Origin: Acidimicrobiaceae bacterium
GTDB lineage: Bacteria > Actinomycetota > Acidimicrobiia > Acidimicrobiales > Aldehydirespiratoraceae
Direction of reading: 5' to 3'
DNA length: 64,000 nucleotides
NCBI GenBank assembly: GCA_026706815.1
Contig: JAPOYA010000044.1
Location: forward strand, 1 to 64,000
Shown here piece after piece: positions 9,093 through 19,248 of this stretch. Numbering within the stretch: position 1 is the first letter of the stretch; each line of letters opens with the position of its first letter. The position numbers and the translations under genes were made by a program. Below the pieces are notes generated by a model, which worked only from the letters and a program-made list of their open reading frames with translations, had not been told where the DNA came from and did not search any database.

Positions 9093-10243
9093 CAGATGAC
9101 GGGGAGCTCGGGCGCAGCGCGGCGGCTGAGCAGTTCCGGGCCGTCGGCACGGACGACCAGATTCTCTTCGTGGACCATTGCCTTGCCGGGCTCCCACAAA
9201 AGCGCTGGCTCCAGGGTCAACACCATGTTCGCTTCGATGACGGTGCTGTCAGCGGCCATCAGAGACGGCCACTCAGTCACCTGCATGCCGAGTCCATGGC
9301 CCATGCGACCGATGTAGTTGCCCAATGAGCCGTTGGCCTTCAACACCTCGTTCATCGCCTTGAAGACCTCCGAGGCGGCGGCCCCGGGCCGGACCGCTTC
9401 AAGGCCCGCCTCAGTGGCCTCCCACACCGCCCGGTAGGCGTCGCGGGCGCCGCTGCCGGCGCTCGTGAAGGCGAAGTTGCGGTCGAAGTCGCTGAAGTAG
9501 CCGTCGAAGGTCGAGCCGGTATCGAAGATGAGCATGTCACCGTCGTCGATCCGGCGGTCAGACGGTCGCCGGATGACGTCGCCGATGCCGCCGGCGCCGG
9601 TCGTTCCGACCAGGTAGGGAACGTCGTCTGCGCCTTGGCGCAGGATCTCCGCACGGCACGCGGCGAATGCCTGACGCTCGGTCATGCCCGTGGACAGCAG
9701 TTCGGGGAGTTCGTCGAACGCGTCGGACACCACACCACAGATGTGGCGATGCTTGTCGATCTCGCGTTCGCTCTTCACCATGCGCAGCCCGCGAATGACG
9801 TCGGTCGCGTCGACAAAGCCGCCCAAAATCGAACGCAGGCGATCGATGTCGCGCAAAGGCATGCGCACATGGGTTTCAGGGCCCATCGGCAAGCCGATGC
9901 CGCCTTCGGGAGCGACCTCCCGGACGCACTCTGCCAGCAGGGTGACCCCGTCGTCGTCGGGACGAGGCGACGACCAGGTTCGCACGTCGTCGATCCAGGT
10001 CTCCGACATTGTGGCTTCACCGATGCTGGGGATGACCGCTATCGGCTTGCCTGCCGCAGGGATGACCGTGAACCAGGGCCTCGTCGGGCTTTGCCAGAAA
10101 AGAGTGTGGAATCCGGTGAAGTAGCGTACTTCAGGCTCGGTGCACACCAGGATCGCGGCGATCTCGCGTTCGGCCATCCGTGCCTGACAGCGCCGGGTTC
10201 TCTCAGAGAATTCGTCGGCTGGAAAGCCTCGCTTGGGAGTCAA
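9092..10243 (-). CDS. M24 family hydrolase (Xaa-Pro aminopeptidase / creatinase / DoeA-like)
   Basis: A 383-residue pita-bread metallohydrolase. Metal ligands D241 and D252 (DTGSTFDGYFSDFD), H316 (MGHGLG), E345 (LEPALL) and a Glu of HEEN (359/360) are all present. An N-terminal creatinase-like domain occupies residues 10-150. The TTG at 10243 is chosen because AAGGAG precedes it by 4 bases and the N-terminus then aligns with the family; the frame remains open much further upstream, but that part is antisense to the aminotransferase gene. First gene of the M24-PhyH-isomerase set. Ectoine hydrolases (DoeA/EutD) belong to this family, as do prolidases. Confidence 0.85.
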   Translation of the reverse strand: MTPKRGFPADEFSERTRRCQARMAEREIAAILVCTEPEVRYFTGFHTLFWQSPTRPWFTVIPAAGKPIAVIPSIGEATMSETWIDDVRTWSSPRPDDDGVTLLAECVREVAPEGGIGLPMGPETHVRMPLRDIDRLRSILGGFVDATDVIRGLRMVKSEREIDKHRHICGVVSDAFDELPELLSTGMTERQAFAACRAEILRQGADDVPYLVGTTGAGGIGDVIRRPSDRRIDDGDMLIFDTGSTFDGYFSDFDRNFAFTSAGSGARDAYRAVWEATEAGLEAVRPGAAASEVFKAMNEVLKANGSLGNYIGRMGHGLGMQVTEWPSLMAADSTVIEANMVLTLEPALLWEPGKAMVHEENLVVRADGPELLSRRAAPELPVI

Positions 10244-10288
10244 GTCTCTCCTTCTTGTGGCTCGCGGATGCGACTGTAGCCTGAGCCG

Positions 10289-11494
10289 GTGACTTCGCGG
10301 TTGCCGCTCGACCGAATACGCAAGGACACTCCCGGAGTCGACCACGTCCTGCATTTCAACAACGCGGGCGCTGCGCTGCCGCCCCAGATTGTGCTCAACA
10401 CTGTTGTCGGGCATCTTGAACGCGAGGCTGCCATCGGCGGCTACGAGGCTGCCGGTGAAGCAAGCGACCGCCTCGAAGCGGTGTATGACTCGCTCGCCAG
10501 ATTGATCGGTGCCGATCCTCACCAGATAGCCGTCGTGGAGAACGCCACCCGCGCCTGGGACATGGCAGTCTACGGCTACCCCTTTGCCGAAGGCGACCGA
10601 GTGCTCATCGGCCGGGCCGAGTACGCCAGCAACGTCATCGCCCTGCTGCAACTGCAGAAACGCCACGGCGTCGAACCGGTGCTCATAGAGGACGACGGGC
10701 ACGGCCAGATCGATCTCCTGAATCTGGAGGCTGAACTGGCCCGAGGTGCGGCCATGGTGGCTTTGACCCATGCGCCGACGAACAGCGGTTTGATCAATCC
10801 CGTCGAGGCAGTGGGCGCCTTGTGCAAGCAGTACGACGTGTTCTATGTGCTCGATGCCTGTCAATCCGCCGGCCAGGTGCCACTCGATGTGGGCCGCATC
10901 GGATGCGATGTGCTGTCGGGTACTGGGCGCAAGTACCTGAGAGGCCCTCGTGGCACCGGCTTCCTCTATGCGGGGCCGCGAGCACTGGAACGCATCGAAC
11001 CCCCCTTCCTGGATCTCCACGCCGCGGACTGGACCACAGACACGACTTACGAGATCCGTCCCGGCGCCCGTCGCTTCGAGAATTGGGAGGCGAACTACGC
11101 AGGCAGGCTGGGTTTGGGGGCTGCTGTCGACTACGCGCTCGAGTTGGGCGTGGAGGCAGCCTGTGAGCGTTTGTGCCGGCTCGCTGACAGCTTGCGAGAG
11201 GCGCTGAGCGGGCTGGAGAGTGTGTCGGTCCACGACAAGGGTGCGATCCGCGGCGGGATCGTGACTTTCACTGTCGACAGTATGGACTCTGCCGATGTGA
11301 AAGCGCAGCTGTCCGCACTGCGCATCAACACCACCATGTCTCCCACCGGCCACGCTCGTCTCGACCTCGGACGCCGCGGTCTTGATTCTCTCGTCCGAGC
11401 CTCGGTTCACTACTACAACACTGATGACGAGGTCGCGCGCTTCGTCTCCGCCGTAGGTCGTCTGCGGCACTCGGACAACTGGACGGCGCCGTGA
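10289..11494 (+). CDS. Class V PLP-dependent aminotransferase (cysteine-desulfurase-like)
   Basis: A 401-residue fold-type I PLP enzyme. D189 and Q192 in LDACQSAGQ contact the cofactor, and K215 in GTGRKYLRGPRG is the Schiff-base lysine. NNAGAALPP near the N-terminus is typical of isopenicillin-epimerase/desulfurase-like class V enzymes. The mobile Cys loop of NifS/SufS is not evident, so desulfurase activity is unlikely. A GTG start is used. It is transcribed away from the M24 gene from a shared 45-bp intergenic region, suggesting joint control. Confidence 0.85.
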   Translation: MTSRLPLDRIRKDTPGVDHVLHFNNAGAALPPQIVLNTVVGHLEREAAIGGYEAAGEASDRLEAVYDSLARLIGADPHQIAVVENATRAWDMAVYGYPFAEGDRVLIGRAEYASNVIALLQLQKRHGVEPVLIEDDGHGQIDLLNLEAELARGAAMVALTHAPTNSGLINPVEAVGALCKQYDVFYVLDACQSAGQVPLDVGRIGCDVLSGTGRKYLRGPRGTGFLYAGPRALERIEPPFLDLHAADWTTDTTYEIRPGARRFENWEANYAGRLGLGAAVDYALELGVEAACERLCRLADSLREALSGLESVSVHDKGAIRGGIVTFTVDSMDSADVKAQLSALRINTTMSPTGHARLDLGRRGLDSLVRASVHYYNTDDEVARFVSAVGRLRHSDNWTAP

Positions 11495-11561
11495 CCTCCA
11501 CAGACTACGCGCATCCCCATGCCCGCAGTCCAAGGCACGGACGTCGACAGTTGCGATCGGT

Positions 11562-13796
<2,235 letters not shown>

Positions 13797-14246
13797 TCAT
13801 TGGGCAAGCGGTTCGGGCGCGGATGCGCGGCAGTCGGGGCAACGGCCCCAGTAGACGACCTCGGCTTCGTCGATCTCGTAACCGGAGTCGTCCGCGGCGG
13901 TGAGGCAGGGGGTGTACCCCACCGCGCAGTCGACGTCGACCATGCGATTGCATGCCCGACAGATCAAATGGTGGTGGTTGTCGCCGACGCGGTCTTCGTA
14001 ACGGGCCGGTGATCCCGCCGGTTGGATACGCCGAATCAGGTTCTTGTCGGCCAGCATCGCCAGCGAGTCGTACACGGCCTGCCGGGAGATGGCGCCGATG
14101 TCTTCGCGAACGACCTCGTACATGTCGTCGGCCGTGCCATGGGGGCAGGCGCTGACAGCACGCACAACCGCTAACCGCTGGGCCGTGACCTGTACGCCGT
14201 TGTGGCGCAACAGGTCAGCGACCGAGGGGGAACCTCTGGAGGGCAT
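13797..14246 (-). CDS. furA: Fur-family peroxide/iron regulator FurA
   Basis: A 149-residue metal-dependent repressor. The N-terminal winged helix (residues 8-85) includes [15 protein letters not shown]. The dimer domain has the metal ligands DNHHHLIC and two CxxC pairs, CRAC and CPDC, for structural zinc. Position directly before katG argues for a PerR/FurA role in oxidative-stress control of the operon. The start codon lies about 7 bases after the end of a clear -10 hexamer, so the mRNA is probably leaderless. Confidence 0.93.
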   Translation of the reverse strand: MPSRGSPSVADLLRHNGVQVTAQRLAVVRAVSACPHGTADDMYEVVREDIGAISRQAVYDSLAMLADKNLIRRIQPAGSPARYEDRVGDNHHHLICRACNRMVDVDCAVGYTPCLTAADDSGYEIDEAEVVYWGRCPDCRASAPEPLAQ

Positions 14247-14252
14247 GAGGGG

Positions 14253-14299
14253 ACTATAGCAGAAGTTTAGATCAATTCCAATATTATTTCTAATCTAAA
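14253..14299 (-). promoter_or_regulatory. furA-katG promoter with palindromic operator
   Basis: On the minus strand TTGGAA (14276-14281), a 17-base spacer and TATAGT (14253-14258) form a near-consensus sigma-70-type promoter. Transcription would start at about 14246, the A of the furA ATG. An AT-rich palindrome spans 14266-14299, with exact arms TTTAGAT and ATCTAAA and an AATATT centre, and covers the -35 region. This is the expected place for an autoregulatory FurA site; binding itself is inference. Confidence 0.75.
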
Positions 14300-14402
14300 T
14301 CCTGTATTGATCTGAACAACTCTCTTCGACACAAGTACGGCCATCCAACTGGCTAGGGTGTCGCCTCCAAAGCCGCTACTCACCGGCCGAGGAGTTGAAT
14401 GC

Positions 14403-15299
14403 ATGGCAGATTGGATCGCGTTGACGGCCCGCTCAGGCCGCGCGGCGCACGACCTCGTCGGTTGGCTCATGTGGGATCCAGATGCCATCGCCGCCTACGA
14501 GGCGCTAGGCGTGCCGAATGGGATGGGCTGGATCCAGGCTTGGCGCCTCGCACCCCTCGGCGATGTCGCTCCGGCCGCGGCCGCCGCCAGCACCTACTCC
14601 ATCCGCCCGCAAATCGTGGAGCTCGTCTTCAGTGCCTGGCGCGGAACAACCGATCCAGACAACATCATCGCGGTGCGCGACGCAGCCATCGAAAGGGGGC
14701 TCGCGACCATCGCTCCCGGACTCAAAGACACGCTCGCTCCCCTGGCCGACGATCTCTGGCGCGGCATCGACACGGTTCATCACGGAGCACGTCCGCTGTT
14801 CGCTGCCAACCGGGGCCGGACCCGTCCCGACGACTCGCAACCCCTCCTGTCGGCTTGGCTTGCGGGGAACTGTCTACGTGAACTTCGCGGCGACAACCAC
14901 TGGCTATTGTGTGCCGCGGCCGACCTCGACGATGTGGAGGTGGGGCTCCTCCACTCCGCCATGGTGGACATCGCCGAGTACGGCGATGAGGAGTGGATTG
15001 CCCGCAGTCGAGGTGCGGATGACGAAGCCATCGCCTGCGGCTGGCACCGACTCGAGAGCAAGGGCTTGGCCAGCAACAACAGGCTCAACGACGAGGGTCG
15101 TCGGTTCCGCTACGACCTGGAACGCCGGACGGACGAACTGACCGCACCCGCGTGGCAGGCGGTCGGCGAAGCCGCAACCCGAGCTTTCTGTGAGGCCCTC
15201 GAACCACACCACGCCGCGTTCGTAGCTCGGATCGACGAGACCGCAGGCCCCCGCTGGATGCCGGCCGTGCGACACCGACCAACAGACCTCGCAACCTGA
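14403..15299 (+). CDS. SCO6745-family protein (function unknown)
   Basis: A 298-residue, Ala-rich, mostly helical protein. The pattern RAAHDLVGWLMWDPDAIAAY, then QAWRLAPLGDV and STYSIRPQIVELVFSAW, resembles the actinobacterial SCO6745 family, whose biochemical role is not established. The C-terminal half (WHRLESKGLASN...DEGRRFRYDLE...TDELTAPAW) looks like a winged-helix or MarR-like segment. The ATG at 14403 is preferred because GAGGAG precedes it; an upstream in-frame start at 14358 has no such site. It is divergent from furA. Confidence 0.6.
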   Translation: MADWIALTARSGRAAHDLVGWLMWDPDAIAAYEALGVPNGMGWIQAWRLAPLGDVAPAAAAASTYSIRPQIVELVFSAWRGTTDPDNIIAVRDAAIERGLATIAPGLKDTLAPLADDLWRGIDTVHHGARPLFAANRGRTRPDDSQPLLSAWLAGNCLRELRGDNHWLLCAAADLDDVEVGLLHSAMVDIAEYGDEEWIARSRGADDEAIACGWHRLESKGLASNNRLNDEGRRFRYDLERRTDELTAPAWQAVGEAATRAFCEALEPHHAAFVARIDETAGPRWMPAVRHRPTDLAT

Positions 15300-15306
15300 G
15301 GGAAGG

Positions 15307-15654
15307 TCAACAGGACGAGGACGCCACTGGGCGAGCGTCGGGGTGGATGCCTCGGATGAGCTCGTAGGGCCGCGGCACGAATGTCCTTGCCTGGACGTGA
15401 GGCGAGCGGATGCGATCAGCGCGGAAAAGGCGAACTTCGTCAATGGCGGTGTCCCAAGCGATCACGTACCACAGAGGCGCTCGCACCAACAGACCGTGCG
15501 GCTCGACGACACGCTGCGACTCCTTCCCGGTCCGGTCGGCGTAGCTGAATGCCAGCAACCGTTCTTCACTGAACGCTGTCTCGAACAGGCGCGCCAAGAG
15601 CGGGCTGACTGATCTTTCATCAGCAACGGGAGTTCTTGCTGGCTTTCCGACCAC
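15307..15654 (-). pseudogene. WYL-domain regulator fragment (N-terminal HTH missing)
   Basis: About 115 codons, of which EERLLAFSYADRTGKESQRV, EPHGLLVRAPLWYVIAWD and EVRLFRADRI match the WYL domain of YafY-type transcriptional regulators. Such proteins are about 300 residues with an N-terminal helix-turn-helix, which is absent here. The only available starts are within bases that, on the other strand, encode a RidA-like tail. Best read as a remnant cut at its 5' end; expression as a stand-alone WYL protein is possible but less likely. Confidence 0.55.
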
Positions 15655-15731
15655 CCATGACCCTGGTGGGTGTCACGCGGCTCGCCATTCCAGGGCTCAT
15701 GTTCGAGATCGAGGCCACCGCTATCGTCTGA
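15609..15731 (+). pseudogene. C-terminal fragment of a RidA-like (Rid/YER057c/UK114) protein
   Basis: In one plus frame, between a TGA at 15606 and a TGA ending at 15731, about 40 codons read ...FRPPMTLVGVTRLA then IPGLMFEIEATAIV, which looks like the conserved end of RidA-family enamine deaminases (pattern RPxxTLVGVxxLaxPgxxvEIEA.A). The rest of the gene (about 100 residues) is gone. The fragment overlaps the beginning of the WYL fragment on the opposite strand, marking a deletion junction near 15610-15650. Confidence 0.55.
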
Positions 15732-15810
15732 GCACAGCCACCCTCGGAGATGCTCTGCAGGCGACGTCGGCCCGCTTTACGACCAGAACTCTGACTGAAC
15801 CGTTCGCTCC

Positions 15811-16203
15811 TCAATGCGGTGCAATGGGCTCGATTCCGTTGGCTGATGCGCCCTCGGCGAGACGCTTGTCATAGGTCACCAGACCCGCTAGGTCATCGCC
15901 CAGGTCCAGCGCAGCCGCGAGGTGGATTGCGTCTAATGAGCGCAAATCAGCAGGGTGGAGCCGTCCGGCCTCTTCGAAGACTGCCGTTGCGACCTCGACG
16001 ATAGACACCGACTCCAATACTTCGCGTGCAAGCAGCACGCGATCAGGTGCAACCTGTCGAGCGACTCGCATCAGTTCGGTCCGCGCCAGGTCAGAGGTGA
16101 CGAGGTCTTGGTCCGCACGCTCAATCCACAGTCGAAGGGCCGCTGTCTCGGGTTCGGCGACGACCAATTTCACCAGTGCAGACGTGTCGAGATAGAACGC
16201 CAC
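15811..16203 (-). CDS. vapC: PIN-domain toxin, VapC family
   Basis: A 130-residue ribonuclease toxin. The acidic residues of the PIN active site are present: YLDTSALVKL (Asp near residue 5), the mid Glu of ARTELMRV, LRSLDAIHLAAA and VTYDKRLAEGA. The GTG at 16203 starts one base after the antitoxin stop; the longer upstream frame is antitoxin sequence in another phase. It would cleave specific RNAs when freed from its antitoxin. Standard VapC length. Confidence 0.9.
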   Translation of the reverse strand: MAFYLDTSALVKLVVAEPETAALRLWIERADQDLVTSDLARTELMRVARQVAPDRVLLAREVLESVSIVEVATAVFEEAGRLHPADLRSLDAIHLAAALDLGDDLAGLVTYDKRLAEGASANGIEPIAPH

Positions 16204-16204
16204 G

Positions 16205-16468
16205 TCAGCAGCGCTCGTCGTGTCGCATTTCCAATAGCGCCTTAGAAAGCGATGGACCGATCTCGGGGACCGGCAAACTCGCTGGATCACGCCGCGCCGG
16301 CCGGGCCCGGCCGGCATCGATCAACGCGCGCAACCGTGACCTCGGGATCGTAGTCATCTGGGCGACCGGACGCCCTCGGTCAGTTATTGTCACCGTTTCT
16401 CCAGAGGCAGCCTCGGCTACAACCGCGGAGGCATTCTGTTTCAGCGCACGGATCCCGACTTCAGACAT
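16205..16468 (-). CDS. vapB: VapB-type antitoxin (Phd/YefM fold)
   Basis: An 87-residue antitoxin beginning MSEVGIRALKQNASAVV with TVTITDRGRPVAQM, the typical Phd/YefM-like DNA-binding domain found with PIN toxins in actinobacteria. The C-terminal part (SLSKALLEM) would bind VapC. The ATG at 16468 is preferred over 16477 because a TACAAT -10 box (16476-16481) overlaps the latter and would give a leaderless message starting at 16468. Confidence 0.88.
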   Translation of the reverse strand: MSEVGIRALKQNASAVVAEAASGETVTITDRGRPVAQMTTIPRSRLRALIDAGRARPARRDPASLPVPEIGPSLSKALLEMRHDERC

Positions 16469-16492
16469 GTGCTTCATTGTAGCACATGTCTG
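16462..16492. promoter_or_regulatory. Perfect 12-bp inverted repeat at the vapB start (operator)
   Basis: CAGACATGTGCT (16462-16473) and AGCACATGTCTG (16481-16492) are exact reverse complements separated by 7 bases. The repeat contains the vapB ATG in one arm and overlaps the minus-strand TACAAT -10 box at its centre. Position and symmetry fit the autoregulatory operator bound by VapB or the VapBC complex. Confidence 0.75.
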
Positions 16493-16558
16493 TGTTCGCG
16501 GCACCCGCGTTCGGCCAGGAGTTACGAGGTCCGGGCATCGCTGACAGCGGCAGGATCT

Positions 16559-17374
16559 TCAGTCGATCTCGTCTAAAGAAGCGGCGAGCGTGTTCACCGA
16601 TGGGCGTAGACCGAGCGCATAAGTGTCGGCGATGGCGGTGTCGCGGTGCTCGGTGTGGGCGTGGGTCCGGTTCGGATCGAGAGCGACTGCCATGAAGGCG
16701 CGGCGGCTCGGGAAGGTGTTGAACCGAACCTGATGCCATGATCGGCCGTCGCCGATGATCGTGCCTTCGACCGAGAACCAGGCATCGATCCGAACTCCGT
16801 TCGGGACGGCCACGGAAGCCGCAACCTCCTGATAGGACTCCATATGATCGGGCGTGACGGTTGAACCGGCTTCATCGTGGAAACGGATCACGTGCAGCAT
16901 CGTGTAGGCCCCGTCCTCTTCGCTGGGCGGATGCGGCACATCGGCCCAGTCCACCTGCTGCTCGGCCACGGGAAAGCCCAACGGCCGGCCTCCGATGACG
17001 ATGGTCTGGTCCATTCCCGCCTCCTTGTGCTGATGGGCCTCCTGGAAGTCCTCGCGCTCCTGCATAGCCATGAATGACGCCCGCGTCGGATAGCGCACGA
17101 CGGCGATCCGGTCCCAGGCGGGTTCAGCGCCGATCAATTGATCCTCGACCTCGGCGACGAACACGATTTCGGCGCCCACTGCCGTCAGCGGCCCGACCGG
17201 GGTGTACACCTCGTCGGCTTCCCTGCCGCTGAGCGTCGTTTCACGGGCATCGGCGTACTCGGCCCGTTCCTTGTAGCACATCAAGTTGATCATCCACACA
17301 GGCCCCTCGTCAGCGGGCGCGGTCGTGGCCAATCTGATGGCGTAGTCCCGATCGATCTGTCCGTAACCTGGCAT
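16559..17374 (-). CDS. Tandem DUF1330-like protein
   Basis: A 271-residue cytosolic protein made of two similar halves with a dimeric alpha/beta-barrel (ferredoxin-like) pattern. The first, residues 25-130, has VWMINLMCYKERAEYAD, VGAEIVFVAEV, DRIAVVRYPTRASFMAM; the second, 155-250, has YTMLHVIRFHDEA, VEGTIIGDGRSWHQVRF, FPSRRAFMAVALD. DUF1330 proteins are usually single-domain, about 95 residues, and of unknown role; the fold often serves small-molecule monooxygenases or isomerases. It is the next minus-strand gene after the FAD monooxygenase, so both may belong to one catabolic unit. Confidence 0.65.
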   Translation of the reverse strand: MPGYGQIDRDYAIRLATTAPADEGPVWMINLMCYKERAEYADARETTLSGREADEVYTPVGPLTAVGAEIVFVAEVEDQLIGAEPAWDRIAVVRYPTRASFMAMQEREDFQEAHQHKEAGMDQTIVIGGRPLGFPVAEQQVDWADVPHPPSEEDGAYTMLHVIRFHDEAGSTVTPDHMESYQEVAASVAVPNGVRIDAWFSVEGTIIGDGRSWHQVRFNTFPSRRAFMAVALDPNRTHAHTEHRDTAIADTYALGLRPSVNTLAASLDEID

Positions 17375-17402
17375 GTCTCACTTCCCTCGTTCGCAACTCG
17401 TG

Positions 17403-17434
17403 GCACATATTGCCACTTTTTCTGGCAAATGTGC
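17403..17434. promoter_or_regulatory. Imperfect palindrome upstream of the DUF1330 gene
   Basis: GCACAT plus TTGCCA (one bulged base between them) and TGGCAA plus ATGTGC form a 12-bp inverted repeat around a T-rich 7-base centre, 29-60 bases before the ATG at 17374. A regulator operator is the simplest reading; as RNA it could also form a stem-loop. No matching second copy was seen near the neighbouring genes. Confidence 0.45.
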
Positions 17435-17507
17435 GGACCCCCGAATGCCCAGAGGACGAAGTCGTCGAGATACCGCCCTGCTCATTGACGGAGCGTTCCG
17501 GCGATTG

Positions 17508-19112
17508 TCAGCGCGCCATGGTCGGCAGGTAGGGGGTGATCGCCGACAGATCCGCCGTTCCACTCGCATGGCTGAGGTGTTGGGCGATGACTGCGTCGGG
17601 CCGGACAAGCACGACCCCGTCGGCCTCATAGGGGGCAATAGGCCGTTCGGCGGGGAGCCGGCGCACCTCGATCGGAGCGCCGTCGGGGAGCGCCGCAACT
17701 GCGACCTCCCAAGACTCGGCGTCGCAGTCGGGCCCGACGAGCAGCACGTAGCCATTGCCGTACCAGTCGAGCACCGACTCGGCCTCAGCGTCGTCAACCC
17801 AGATGTGGGGCGCCCGCCAGCCGTTGCGAACGAGCGGCCGGAAGTCGCGGGCCGGGTTCTCTAGTTCGGGAGCGGGTTCAAGGTTCGGCGCGATCAGTTC
17901 CGACGACAGCTCGTAGCCGCGCAGCAGGTAGTCGTAGTCGGCGTAGCGCTTGGCGCCTTCGATGTGTTCGCCGACGTCCTCGCCGGCGCGGTAGCCCAGC
18001 ATCATCCGACCCATCACCGTCGTCGTGACGACGCCGTACTCGATGCGTTCCAGTGCCAACGGCTTGTGCTCCTCTTCGTAGGTGTCGAGGATCGACGCGG
18101 GTGCGAGGCCCCGCAGCACGTAGGCCAGCTTCCACGCGAGGTTGCGGGCCCCGGAGAAGCCCGCGTTGTTGCCGAGCCCTCCGGTCGGCACCGACACGTG
18201 CGCGGCGTCTCCGACCAAGAAGATGCGCCCGTGGTTGAAATGTGTGGTCGCACCCGGTGTCGGTTGCCACATCCGCATGCTGACGATGTCGAGTCCGACA
18301 TCGTCGCTTGTGCCGAGCGATGCCAGGATACGAGCCCGAATCGCCTCCTCGGAGATCGGGTCCGGCTGGCCGATCGAAACCTGGCACCGCCAACGTCGCA
18401 AACCATCGAGCGGTTGAAAGACGAGGACCCCCTCAAAGGGCTGCGTGTACAGCAGGGCCCCCTTGCGATCACCCACGTAGGGTGACAGATCGGCATGGAA
18501 GATGACATCCTGCATGTGGATCGGCTGCGGCGAGCTCTCAAGGGCGGTGCCGATCACCGCCCGAGTCGTGCTGCCCGGCCCGTCGGCGCCCAGAGTGTAG
18601 GCCGCGGTCACGGTCCGGCGCTCGTCGGTTCGGGCGTCGCGGAGGATCAGCGCAGTGTCGGCGTCGGTCTGGGTGAGTTCGACCACCTCTGTGTCGAAAT
18701 GCAGCGAGATGGAAGGGTCGTCGATGACTCGGGTCATCAGTGCCTTCTCGACCTCGTCCTGCACCGTCATCACCGGCAGGCACGGACTGTCGGGACCGGG
18801 GACGCTCAGAAACGTCGGGCTCTCGAGCTCGGCGAACGGCGTTGTGGCCAGGTCGACGGACCAGCGGTTGCAGGCTGTCCAGTCAGGCCCCAGACCGCTG
18901 TCCTCGACCATCTTCTCAACCCCGAACTCGCGCATCAGCTCCATCGTGTTGGTGTCGACGAAGCGCGACCTGGGGTGGGTGTTCAACTCTCCACGGCGCT
19001 CGACGAGCAGCACTGATACACCATGGCGCGACAGCAGCAGTGACACGGCGAGCCCGATCGGGCCGCAACCGATCACGCAGACAGGAACATCAGGCGTGGG
19101 CTTTCCCTTCAT
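17508..19112 (-). CDS. FAD-dependent monooxygenase (PHBH/phenol hydroxylase class A)
   Basis: A 534-residue flavoprotein hydroxylase. It shows the N-terminal GxGxxG motif in VIGCGPIGLA, the acidic end of the Rossmann strand LLVERRG, a DG motif around LGADGPGSTTR, and the second FAD motif RIFLVGDAAHVSVPTGGLGNN. A C-terminal thioredoxin-like domain (about 430-534) is typical of 2-hydroxybiphenyl 3-monooxygenase and PheA/TfdB relatives. It should insert oxygen into an aromatic or polyketide-like substrate using NAD(P)H. It lies 133 bases upstream of the DUF1330 gene in transcription order. Confidence 0.88.
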   Translation of the reverse strand: MKGKPTPDVPVCVIGCGPIGLAVSLLLSRHGVSVLLVERRGELNTHPRSRFVDTNTMELMREFGVEKMVEDSGLGPDWTACNRWSVDLATTPFAELESPTFLSVPGPDSPCLPVMTVQDEVEKALMTRVIDDPSISLHFDTEVVELTQTDADTALILRDARTDERRTVTAAYTLGADGPGSTTRAVIGTALESSPQPIHMQDVIFHADLSPYVGDRKGALLYTQPFEGVLVFQPLDGLRRWRCQVSIGQPDPISEEAIRARILASLGTSDDVGLDIVSMRMWQPTPGATTHFNHGRIFLVGDAAHVSVPTGGLGNNAGFSGARNLAWKLAYVLRGLAPASILDTYEEEHKPLALERIEYGVVTTTVMGRMMLGYRAGEDVGEHIEGAKRYADYDYLLRGYELSSELIAPNLEPAPELENPARDFRPLVRNGWRAPHIWVDDAEAESVLDWYGNGYVLLVGPDCDAESWEVAVAALPDGAPIEVRRLPAERPIAPYEADGVVLVRPDAVIAQHLSHASGTADLSAITPYLPTMAR

Positions 19113-19248
19113 GTAGTCGGCCTGCAGCAGGACGAAATCACATTAGCCCATCTGACGCGCAACAGTGCTGTGGAAGTTCTCGTCGCGCGGAGCCATGCCT
19201 CCCCAGTAGAGGGCCGTTCTGCGCCGCAACGGGCACTGGCGCCGATCT

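Noticed and set aside
10244-11533. Upstream extension of the M24 hydrolase frame to over 800 residues
   Set aside because: The extra part is exactly antisense to the class V aminotransferase gene and a TTG with a good ribosome-binding site gives the correct N-terminus.
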